From: Fidelibacterota bacterium | GTDB taxonomy: Bacteria > Fidelibacterota > Marinisomatia > SCGC-AAA003-L08 > TS1B11 | Assembly (NCBI GenBank): GCA_020354025.1 | Contig: CP070638.1 | Coordinates: forward strand, 1,625,243-1,689,242 | Direction of reading: 5' to 3' | DNA length: 64,000 bases | Shown here: positions 1 to 7,435 of the stretch, in pieces | How the letters are laid out: each line of letters begins with the position of its first letter | How positions within the stretch are numbered: position 1 is the stretch's first letter | Notes under the pieces: model-generated | What the model was told of the DNA's origin: nothing | The model's database searches: none | The model's input: the letters and a program-made list of their open reading frames with translations, nothing else | Made by a program: the position numbers and the translations under genes

Positions 1-1097
1 CGCGGATCGGTTGCAAAGCCGCAGGGGCAGGGATTCATGGCCGCCACCAGCATGATACTGGCCGGGTAGGTCACCGATACCTTGGCCCGCGAGATGGTCA
101 CATGGCCCGCTTCCATAGGCTGGCGCAGCACCTCCAGCACGTTCTTGCGGAACTCGGGGAGCTCGTCCAGGAACAGTACTCCATGGTGGGCCAGGCTCAC
201 TTCGCCCGGCCGGGGCACCGTCCCTCCACCGACGAGTCCGGCGTCGGAGATGGTATGGTGGGGCGAGCGAAAGGGGCGCTGGCCGATGATACCCACTCCA
301 GGCGGCAGGGTTCCCGCCACGGAATGAATCTTGGTCGTCTCCAGGGCCTCCTCAAGGGAAAGCATAGGCAGGATGGTAGGGATGCGCTGGGCGACCATGG
401 TCTTGCCGCTGCCGGGCGGGCCGATGAGAATGGCGTTATGGCCCCCGGCCGCCGCTACTTCCACCGCCCGCTTGGCGTGCTCCTGCCCCTTCACCTCACT
501 GAAATCGATGTGGGTTGTCCGGGCGCGCTGGAGCAGTGACCGCCCCTCCACCAGCACGGGTTCCAAGGCTGTTTCGCCGTTCAAGATACCCATCACATCC
601 CGGAGGCTCTCCACCGCTCCCACCCGGATGCCATCAATCAAGGCCGCCTCGGTCGCGTTGGCTTTCGGCACCAGGACAGCCCGGTAGCCCGCTTCGCGGG
701 CGGCCATGGTGATCGGCAGCACGCCTTTCACTACCCGCAGGGCTCCATCCAGGCCTAACTCACCTACCAGAATGACCTCCTCCATAGCTTCCTGCGGGAC
801 AAATCCAAGGGCACTCAGGATGCCGACACCAATAGGGAGGTCGAAGGCGCTTCCTTCCTTGCGAATGTCAGCCGGCGCCAGGTTTACGGTCGTGCGCTTC
901 TGCGGAATTTTATAACCCGAGTTCTTCAGCGCCGCCGTGACCCGCTCCTTGCTCTCCCGCACCGCACCTTCAGGCAGGCCCACGGTGGTAAACGTGGGCG
1001 GGACGGCGTTGTCCAGGTGGCACTCTACTTTCACGATATAGGCATCCACACCAAGGACGGCGGCGGAGTAGGTATGGGCCAGGAGGGGACTGCTCAT
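1..1097 (-). CDS. comM: YifB/ComM-family Mg-chelatase-like AAA+ ATPase (3' end beyond window)
   Basis: The visible part is about 365 residues of a minus-strand gene that runs off the left edge. It begins with the family's N-terminal ChlI/Lon-protease-like domain ([20 protein letters not shown]) and continues into the AAA+ module. The Walker A motif GPPGSGKT lies at residues 226-233. Near the cut comes the family signature [10 protein letters not shown]. Relatives such as ComM are helicase-like ATPases that aid branch migration during natural transformation; that role here is inferred from the family. I chose the ATG at 1097 because it opens the conserved N-terminus; no strong ribosome site precedes it. 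About 140 C-terminal residues should lie outside the window. Confidence 0.9.
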   Translation of the reverse strand, partial: MSSPLLAHTYSAAVLGVDAYIVKVECHLDNAVPPTFTTVGLPEGAVRESKERVTAALKNSGYKIPQKRTTVNLAPADIRKEGSAFDLPIGVGILSALGFVPQEAMEEVILVGELGLDGALRVVKGVLPITMAAREAGYRAVLVPKANATEAALIDGIRVGAVESLRDVMGILNGETALEPVLVEGRSLLQRARTTHIDFSEVKGQEHAKRAVEVAAAGGHNAILIGPPGSGKTMVAQRIPTILPMLSLEEALETTKIHSVAGTLPPGVGIIGQRPFRSPHHTISDAGLVGGGTVPRPGEVSLAHHGVLFLDELPEFRKNVLEVLRQPMEAGHVTISRAKVSVTYPASIMLVAAMNPCPCGFATDP

Positions 1098-1166
1098 TCG
1101 GGCCTCAGCTTATACATCCCGGGAAGGATCATGGCTCTCAAGTCCGACGTGCCCCAGGAAATTACT

Positions 1167-2447
1167 TCAATCCTCTCTACCAGCTGGTTTCATCTTAAGC
1201 TGCGTTTGAAATTCCGTATAGTGGGTATAATCCCCATGCATCCAGATCAAATCGGGACCGTTTTGCCTGTCTCCGTGGGGTACAACGGGACGAATGTTGT
1301 TTTTCAGGGATCCCGCAGTGACTGCCTCTGAGGTCCAGATCGCACCACCGTCGGTTGTCGTCCACTTCTCAATCTCGAAAACGCCCCGAACAGGCCGGGA
1401 GAGGTACACAACTGATGGATCTTGATGGTCAAGATAAATCCCGCCGGAATAGTAGGTCTCCCGCTCTTTTACTCCTTCGAGCGTCTGGGGGAACCACCCC
1501 CCGGCAGCCACGACCTCACGGTCCAGCCAGCGCCCCCCCGTCCAGCGGGCGTAGCGATAGCGATGGTCGGTCTCAAGCGGTAAAGCTGTGTAGACGATCA
1601 CCGGCTGGCCTTCGTGGTCCAGAGCGATGTCCCAGATCCAGGCCCGGCCTTCAGGTCTCAGACCATCATAAACCAGGTGGGCTTCCGCCGGATCGAAAGG
1701 CAGGTCGGCCATGGTCCTGATAAGGGTGTCGTCGGCCTGGTAAAAGGCCCCGTTTTCGTAAAAGGCATAGTATATGCTGTTGGCCAGCTCTTTACGCGGG
1801 TGGCCATCGGTGAAGGCGAAGTGAATCCGCCTATCTCCGTCGGTGACATATTTTACATAGGGCCTGGCGCCCCGTCCCTCGATAAGGGTCAGGGCTGCTG
1901 ACCATGTCTTGCCCCCATCATCACTCGTTGAAAAACTTGGCTTGTAGTTGGCGCCTCGCCAGAACAGGTAAATGCGATTCTCTTCTCCTGATAGAAGCAC
2001 GGGATTGGGATAGGTGTAGCCGTGTCTGCCTTCGGTATTGACACCCAACTCCCGCGCCTCCGTCCATGACGAGATGTCACCGGGACGCTCTGTGATCCGA
2101 TAATACATCGGCGCACCGCTGTGGGGAGAATAGAATGCCATCAACCGGCCAGCGGGCAAAACTAGCAGGGCGGGATTGGCATGATCGTCCACCTGAAGCG
2201 CTGGATGGAGGGTAGTGATATTCCATTCCTGTGCATGGCCATCATAAGCGCCAACCTGGATATCCCCAGCGTCGTTGACCCAGCCAACATAAGTCCGTCC
2301 TTTGTAAACCACTGCCCGGGGATCGGCGAACCAGCACCATGCCGCACTGTCGGCAATGATCTGGTGGGAATCTTCCCGGGGCACAAACCAGGGGATACAG
2401 CCCACCAGCGAAAGCCCCACCACCAGGGGCAGCCAACCCTTCATCAT
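1167..2447 (-). CDS. BNR-repeat (BNR_4-like) secreted lipoprotein
   Basis: A 426-residue protein with a short hydrophobic leader ending in a lipobox, L14-V-G-C17, so it should be a membrane-anchored lipoprotein. The rest resembles BNR_4 beta-propeller proteins: repeated Asp-box-like segments (SDDGGKTW, TTDGGAIW) and an aromatic N-terminal stretch (AAWCWFADPRAV). Such folds occur in sialidases and in ulvan- and rhamnogalacturonan-type polysaccharide lyases and accessory proteins. The substrate cannot be read from the sequence. Its ATG overlaps the ispG stop codon (ATGA), so it should be translated by coupling to ispG, an odd partnership between an isoprenoid enzyme and an exported glycan-type protein. 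No SusC/SusD pair adjoins it. Confidence 0.75.
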   Translation of the reverse strand: MMKGWLPLVVGLSLVGCIPWFVPREDSHQIIADSAAWCWFADPRAVVYKGRTYVGWVNDAGDIQVGAYDGHAQEWNITTLHPALQVDDHANPALLVLPAGRLMAFYSPHSGAPMYYRITERPGDISSWTEARELGVNTEGRHGYTYPNPVLLSGEENRIYLFWRGANYKPSFSTSDDGGKTWSAALTLIEGRGARPYVKYVTDGDRRIHFAFTDGHPRKELANSIYYAFYENGAFYQADDTLIRTMADLPFDPAEAHLVYDGLRPEGRAWIWDIALDHEGQPVIVYTALPLETDHRYRYARWTGGRWLDREVVAAGGWFPQTLEGVKERETYYSGGIYLDHQDPSVVYLSRPVRGVFEIEKWTTTDGGAIWTSEAVTAGSLKNNIRPVVPHGDRQNGPDLIWMHGDYTHYTEFQTQLKMKPAGRED

Positions 2448-3520
2448 ACCTTATCCATTCCTTCGAAAGCTTCGATTTCTTCCATGAGCCTATCCACCGC
2501 CGCGGCTTCGGAAACCTTCCCGACCTTCTCCCCGCCACGGTAGAGCAGCCCGTCACCCTTGCCAAAGGCTATACCGATATCGGCACCGGCGGCCTCGCCG
2601 GGACCGTTTACTGCACAACCCATGAGGGCTACAGTGAGTGTCTTACTTACCCCCTCCAGGCGCTTTTCAACCTCACCGGCGATCCTGATCAGGTCCACCT
2701 CCAGACGGCCACAGGTAGGGCAGGACACGATAGTCACTCCCCGGCTGGCCAAGCCCAGGGACTTGAGCAGCTCAAAACCTATTTTCACTTCCTGCACCGG
2801 ATCTTCGGTGAGTGATACGCGGATGGTATCCCCGATGCCCTCGGCCAGCAGGGTACCGATGCCTACCGCGGACTTGATGGTACCCGTCCCAGCGGGGCCG
2901 GCCTCAGTGACTCCCAGATGCTGGGGATAGTCGTACTTTTCGGCAAAGAGGCGACAGGCGGCAATCATGAGGGGTACATCACTGGCCTTGAGGGAGACCA
3001 CGATGTCCTCGAAGCCATGCTCCCGGCAGATCGCGATGTGCTTCTCCGCGCTCTCCACCATGGCTTCCGGGGTAGGATAGCCGTACTTCTCGATGAGCTC
3101 CTGCTCCAGGCTGCCGGCATTCACGCCGATACGTATGGGCAGGCTCGCCGCCTTCACCTTCGCGGTGACTTCCTGCACACGCTCGCGGGAACCGATATTG
3201 CCGGGATTTATGCGGACCTTGTCGGCCCCCGCGTCAACGGCAGCGAGGGCTATGCGGTAGTCGAAGTGAATGTCAGCCACCAGTGGCAGGTCAGTCCGCT
3301 TGCGGATTTCGGCAAAGCCCCTGGCCGCTGCCTCATCGGGAACGGTCAGGCGGACGATCTGACAGCCCGCTGCCTCAAGGCGTTGCACCTCCCGCAAAGC
3401 CGCATCCACGTCGCTGGTTTTGGCAGTGGTCATGGACTGCACCGGAATCGGTGCGCCGCCCCCGATAGGCAAATCCCGCACTATAACCTGTCTTGTATGG
3501 CGGCGACTTATAACCTTCAC
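2444..3520 (-). CDS. ispG: 4-hydroxy-3-methylbut-2-en-1-yl diphosphate synthase
   Basis: IspG (GcpE) makes HMBPP from MEcPP in the MEP isoprenoid pathway using a [4Fe-4S] cluster. Family marks are the N-terminal TIM-barrel segment (GGGAPIPVQSMTTAKTSDV), the cluster Cys pair in VSCPTCGR and a third Cys in LMGCAVNGPGEA. Length (about 358 residues) is typical of the short bacterial form. I prefer the GTG at 3520 because AGGTGA sits seven bases before it; a TTG at 3538 would add six residues but has no visible ribosome site. The stop codon overlaps the start of the downstream lipoprotein gene by four bases. Confidence 0.92.
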   Translation of the reverse strand: MKVISRRHTRQVIVRDLPIGGGAPIPVQSMTTAKTSDVDAALREVQRLEAAGCQIVRLTVPDEAAARGFAEIRKRTDLPLVADIHFDYRIALAAVDAGADKVRINPGNIGSRERVQEVTAKVKAASLPIRIGVNAGSLEQELIEKYGYPTPEAMVESAEKHIAICREHGFEDIVVSLKASDVPLMIAACRLFAEKYDYPQHLGVTEAGPAGTGTIKSAVGIGTLLAEGIGDTIRVSLTEDPVQEVKIGFELLKSLGLASRGVTIVSCPTCGRLEVDLIRIAGEVEKRLEGVSKTLTVALMGCAVNGPGEAAGADIGIAFGKGDGLLYRGGEKVGKVSEAAAVDRLMEEIEAFEGMDKV

Positions 3521-3816
3521 GCGTTTATCACCTATCAAAGCTTGAAGTTACATGGTAACGGCATCCAGGCCAAGGCCGTGAGAGACAGGACTTCCTTGAA
3601 AAAAAATACCTCTTAGTCCATCGGCCTTTACCGTAGCCTGTCCCTGCAAACCCCTCCGGTGGAGAATCCCGGGGATACAGCGATCTCGTACCTTCTAGCT
3701 TCATCCCCCCTTCCCCTCACCGTTTAATAGAGCAGGAGCATTATAGATTTAAGGGGATTGTGTAAAAAAACCAGTCTTGGGCAGACATTAGGGCCGGTCT
3801 TTCACGAGAGTAATCC
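3521..3816. other. Intergenic region between ispG and the chemoreceptor gene
   Basis: About 300 bases that should hold the promoter of ispG, read on the minus strand. I see no convincing gene. The end of the chemoreceptor gene is followed on the minus strand by a run of seven T at about 3765-3771, but the sequence before it has direct rather than inverted repeats, so I do not call a terminator. Confidence 0.4.
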
Positions 3817-6180
3817 TTATGGAAGGTGCGATGGATGGTAGTCGGACCGTAGCTCCACCTTGAACTGGTTGATGAGCCCATTCAGGCTCTGCACTTCCCT
3901 GCTTAGTTGCTTCGCCGAGACCGTTAGCTCCTGGGCGCTGCTGGCTGATTCTTTCGCCACAGTTATTGCTCCCTCGATGTTCCTCGAAATTTCCTCGGCA
4001 CCACTACTCTGCTCTTTGGAGAAATTGGCGATCTGCCCGACGGCTCCCGCTACCTGGCTGATAGACTCGGAAATCTCATGCAGCGAGCGGCCTGACAGAT
4101 CCACCAGGTGCAGGTTGTCATTGGACTGATCTTGGATGACCTCCATGGAACTCGCCGCCTCCTGGACGTTCCCCTGTATGCTCTCAATCATTCCGCCAAT
4201 CTCGCCCGCAGCGTTCACCGTCCGATCGGCCAGCTTGCGCACATCGTCGGCTACTACCGAGAAGCCGCGTCCGGCCTCTCCCGCCCGGGCCGCCTGAATG
4301 TTCGCATTGAGTGATATCAGGTTGGTCTGGTCGATGATGTCATCGATGACTTGGATAACATTCCCGATCTCCTCCGAGTGCTTGCTCAGCTCCTGAATCT
4401 GATTGGCCGCCTGCTCTACTGCTGTGGCCACCATCTCAAAGCCGGAGGCCATCTTGATGACTACATCCCGACCCTGACTAGTGGTGGTGCCAGCATGCTG
4501 GGCGTTCTGGCGAGTCTCGGTGGCGTTCTTACTGGCTTCCAGGACCATAGCTCTCATCTCCTCCATGGCGGTGACTGCCTCGGACAGCTGCGACTGCTGC
4601 TCCTCAGCCCCGGCGACAAGCTGCTCGGAGGCGGCTGATATCCAGGACGATGCGTTCTCCACCTGACTGGAATTGCTCATAATCTGCTTGAGTACGTCTC
4701 GCAGATTGGCGGAAGTCTCGTTGAAAGAACTGGACATGATGCCGAACTCATCCCTGGTCTCCACTTTGACTGCGGCTGTTAGGTCACCCTCACCCAGTGC
4801 GGTTATACCCATCATCAGCTCGCGGATGGGATTAGTGAAGCTCCTAGAAACCGCAATAGCGATAAACACCACCAACGCAGCGATGACTACGGTGATGATA
4901 ACGACGACATTCCGCAAAGCATATATGGCATCGAAAGCCTCCGCCTCGTCTATTTCCGCCATGAGTACCCACTCCAGTCCCTCAATCTTCAGCGGTGTAT
5001 AGGCTGAAAGTACCGACACGTTTCGATAATCCGGGAAGATATCGAAGCCGGTAGCTTTTGCCTCAATTGCAGCCACGGTCCCCTTTGTCCTGACCGACTG
5101 AAAGAGGATCGACGTGCCGGTAGCCTTGATGTTATCAATCAGCTCATCTGAAAAGTCGCCACCCTCCAGGGTCTGGAAATAACTCTGCTCATCATCAATC
5201 AGTAGGCGCGAGTCGCTTCTCAAAGTATAGTCGGATGCGACCAGGTAGCTCTCACCTGACGCACCGAGTCCTACCTCGCTCCACCGCTTGCCGCTCAGCA
5301 TTACGTAGTTAATCTTGTCCACCGGCACCCGGAACAGCAGTACTCCCACCTTCTTGTCCCCGTCATATATTGGCGAGGCGATAAAGGAGGCCGGGAAGTT
5401 GAAGGAAGGCTCGTACTGCTCGAAATTCACCAAGGCCACGTAGTCGTTGTCAGTGGCACTCAGCGCGCTTTTGAACGCCCGGGCCAGGTTGGTGTCGCTA
5501 TAAGGACCGTTGAGCAGGCTCGTAGTGTAGTCCACCTCTTTTAAGACCGAGTAGACGATATGCCCGGTTTGGGATTCTACCAGAAAGATATCGCTATACT
5601 CGAACTTTTCCAGGAAGCCCCGGATAATGGGGTGATACTTGCGGTGGAGCCGGGAATAGGTGGTGTTATCCGGGGAATAATCCAGTTCTTGTTTACTGCC
5701 GATGGGCCTTGGATTCCTGGATATATAAAGTGCTTGGAGGATGTGTGATACCTTCATTGAGGGCATCCACTTTAAGGCTGCATCTTCGGCAGCGCCTAGC
5801 GTATTCTCCTGCTGGTACCGGTATCTCTCGATAAGCCCCCTGAGCAGGTCATCACGATTGCGCTGAAACGTCCGGCCATACTCCGCTTCCATCAAGAAGA
5901 ACGCCTCGGTGAACTCTTTCATAGCATCGATTATCATCTGGTCCTCAGACAGGGTTATGATCTGGTTCCGGATCGAGCCGAAATAGTCTTCGATCATTTC
6001 CTTTTTCATCTCCCGGACAGTAATGAGCTGGTTCGAAACCTGCTCCTGCAGGGCGGCAGCGGTCTGCGAGTAGACCAGGAAACCCACCGCGGCCAGCGGG
6101 ATGACACCAACGGTAAGGAAGAAGATGATCAGCTTCTTGCCGATCTTCACGTTCTTGAAGATGGTTAGTTTATTAGCCAT
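3817..6180 (-). CDS. Methyl-accepting chemotaxis protein with periplasmic Cache-type sensor
   Basis: A 787-residue chemoreceptor. A first membrane segment near residues 13-35 (KLIIFFLTVGVIPLAAVGFL) leads into a periplasmic region of nearly 400 residues resembling double-Cache domains. A second membrane segment (NVVVIITVVIAALVVFIAIA) is followed by a HAMP domain and the long signalling coiled coil. The hairpin tip is recognisable (IDDIIDQTNLISLNANIQAA, then RAGEAGRGFSVVADDVRKLADRT), although SLNANIQ replaces the usual ALNAAIE. There is no C-terminal CheR-binding pentapeptide. No other chemotaxis genes lie in the window, so its partners are elsewhere. The ligand is unknown. Confidence 0.93.
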   Translation of the reverse strand: MANKLTIFKNVKIGKKLIIFFLTVGVIPLAAVGFLVYSQTAAALQEQVSNQLITVREMKKEMIEDYFGSIRNQIITLSEDQMIIDAMKEFTEAFFLMEAEYGRTFQRNRDDLLRGLIERYRYQQENTLGAAEDAALKWMPSMKVSHILQALYISRNPRPIGSKQELDYSPDNTTYSRLHRKYHPIIRGFLEKFEYSDIFLVESQTGHIVYSVLKEVDYTTSLLNGPYSDTNLARAFKSALSATDNDYVALVNFEQYEPSFNFPASFIASPIYDGDKKVGVLLFRVPVDKINYVMLSGKRWSEVGLGASGESYLVASDYTLRSDSRLLIDDEQSYFQTLEGGDFSDELIDNIKATGTSILFQSVRTKGTVAAIEAKATGFDIFPDYRNVSVLSAYTPLKIEGLEWVLMAEIDEAEAFDAIYALRNVVVIITVVIAALVVFIAIAVSRSFTNPIRELMMGITALGEGDLTAAVKVETRDEFGIMSSSFNETSANLRDVLKQIMSNSSQVENASSWISAASEQLVAGAEEQQSQLSEAVTAMEEMRAMVLEASKNATETRQNAQHAGTTTSQGRDVVIKMASGFEMVATAVEQAANQIQELSKHSEEIGNVIQVIDDIIDQTNLISLNANIQAARAGEAGRGFSVVADDVRKLADRTVNAAGEIGGMIESIQGNVQEAASSMEVIQDQSNDNLHLVDLSGRSLHEISESISQVAGAVGQIANFSKEQSSGAEEISRNIEGAITVAKESASSAQELTVSAKQLSREVQSLNGLINQFKVELRSDYHPSHLP

Positions 6181-6231
6181 GATTGGGATCCTATATTTTT
6201 CACTCTGCTATTTTTTATCTCCGATAATTGG

Positions 6232-6345
6232 CTAGAAGGTAAACGTGTATTCCACAACCACGCTGGTAAATCCAGGTTGGCCGTGGAGTTGGTTAGGACG
6301 GTAATGCTGGGATCCACAGAACTGCTGATTGACAGGTTATATATT
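6232..6345 (-). pseudogene. Possible remnant of an outer-membrane barrel C-terminus
   Basis: On the minus strand this stretch reads, with no upstream open frame, a run ending PGFTSVVVEYTFTF and a stop at 6232-6234. Alternating hydrophobic residues and a terminal phenylalanine are typical of the last strand of outer-membrane beta-barrels. An in-frame stop lies only about 35 codons upstream and no start is present, so if real it is a leftover gene end. The call rests on a short pattern and could be chance. Confidence 0.25.
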
Positions 6346-6365
6346 TAGCGTTTTCTTTCCTTTCC

Positions 6366-6434
6366 TGGATCAGCCGGGCGCTACCCATTTGACTGGTTCC
6401 CGGCGGACCCAGATGAGCCGCCGCTCCGACATTT
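6366..6434 (-). pseudogene. Second, diverged copy of the miaA 3' end
   Basis: Just past the miaA stop, a different minus-strand frame reads SERRLIWVRREPVKWVAPG followed by a stop. It lines up with the last residues of the adjacent miaA (ARRQLTWFRKEPVRWVRST), keeping R, L, W, R, E-P-V and W-V at matching positions. Most third codon positions differ, so this is a diverged homologue rather than a recent duplication. It may be the tail of a resident miaA displaced by an incoming copy. Confidence 0.5.
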
Positions 6435-6478
6435 GTCGGGACTTCGTTTGACCCAGCCGGGTAGTCTCCCAGCGTCAC

Positions 6479-7390
6479 CTAAGTGGATCGAACCCATCGC
6501 ACGGGTTCCTTCCGGAACCAAGTGAGCTGCCGCCGGGCGAAGTTACGCGTCCGCTGCTGGACGATGGGGATGGCTTCGTCCATTGTGAGTTCACCCGCCA
6601 CGACCTGCACTAACTGGCGGTAGCCGACTCCCTGCATGGGGTGGGCTTCGGGAGAGATGCCTGCCGCCAGCAGCTGCTGTACCTCCCCCAGCCAGCCCCG
6701 GTCAATCATCTCCTGCACCCGCCGATTGATCCGGCTGTAAAGCTCTTCCCTCGGCCGCTCAAGGCCGATGAGCTCGAAAGTCACTTCGCCAGCTCCCTCG
6801 ACGGTAATATTGGGAGTTTCCGTATATCCTTTTTCTCCCCTGCGCCAGACTCGCACCTTGCTGGGGAGCTGGCCGGTGGTCTCCATAATTTCCAGGGCCC
6901 GCGCCAGGCGCTGGACGTTGTGCGGGTGGAAGGCGACCGCGTATTCGGGATCAATCTCGGCAAAGCTGGCGTACACCGCTTCAGTTCCCTCATCCTCGAT
7001 GCGCGCTATTATCCTCCCGCGCAGCTCCGGATCAGACTCACCTAGAGAGGCTAATCCCAGCCGGACGGCCCGCACGTACAATCCCGTTCCCCCGCAGAGT
7101 ATGGGCACCCGGCCCCGCGCCTTGATATCGGCGATCCGCTCGTATACCAACCCGACATAGCACCCGGCAGTTATCTTCTCGGTCGGATCCAGGATATTGA
7201 CCAGGTGGTGGGGCACTTGCGCCTGTTCCTCGGGCGTCGGTTGGCCGGTCCCGATAACAAAGCCCCTGTAGACCTGGCGGGAATCCACCGAGACGATCTC
7301 CCCGCCCAGCTCCAGGGCACGTCCGATCGCGTAGGCTGTCTTGCCCGAAGCAGTGGGGCCAACTATGGTAAGGATGGCTTGACAAGCCAT
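6479..7390 (-). CDS. miaA: tRNA dimethylallyltransferase
   Basis: MiaA transfers a dimethylallyl group to the N6 of A37 in tRNAs that read UNN codons, the first step of (ms2)i6A synthesis. At 303 residues it has the expected length. Visible motifs are the P-loop GPTASGKT (residues 11-18), the D36-SRQVYR substrate motif, LCGGTGLYVRA, and the C-terminal tRNA-binding segment ending WFRKEPVRWV. It lies between the chemoreceptor and the TonB receptors, reads the same way, and is 45 bases from the receptor stop, so it could be co-transcribed with it. A diverged duplicate of its 3' end follows it. Confidence 0.95.
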   Translation of the reverse strand: MACQAILTIVGPTASGKTAYAIGRALELGGEIVSVDSRQVYRGFVIGTGQPTPEEQAQVPHHLVNILDPTEKITAGCYVGLVYERIADIKARGRVPILCGGTGLYVRAVRLGLASLGESDPELRGRIIARIEDEGTEAVYASFAEIDPEYAVAFHPHNVQRLARALEIMETTGQLPSKVRVWRRGEKGYTETPNITVEGAGEVTFELIGLERPREELYSRINRRVQEMIDRGWLGEVQQLLAAGISPEAHPMQGVGYRQLVQVVAGELTMDEAIPIVQQRTRNFARRQLTWFRKEPVRWVRST

Positions 7391-7435
7391 GAGTTTATTT
7401 AAAGACCGGCGAGGATAAAGGCAAGCTCTATTTGC

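Noticed and set aside
6293-6478. 61-codon minus-strand frame directly after miaA
   Set aside because: It is only the continuation of the miaA frame past its stop, has no ribosome site, and crosses the remnant miaA tail in another frame.
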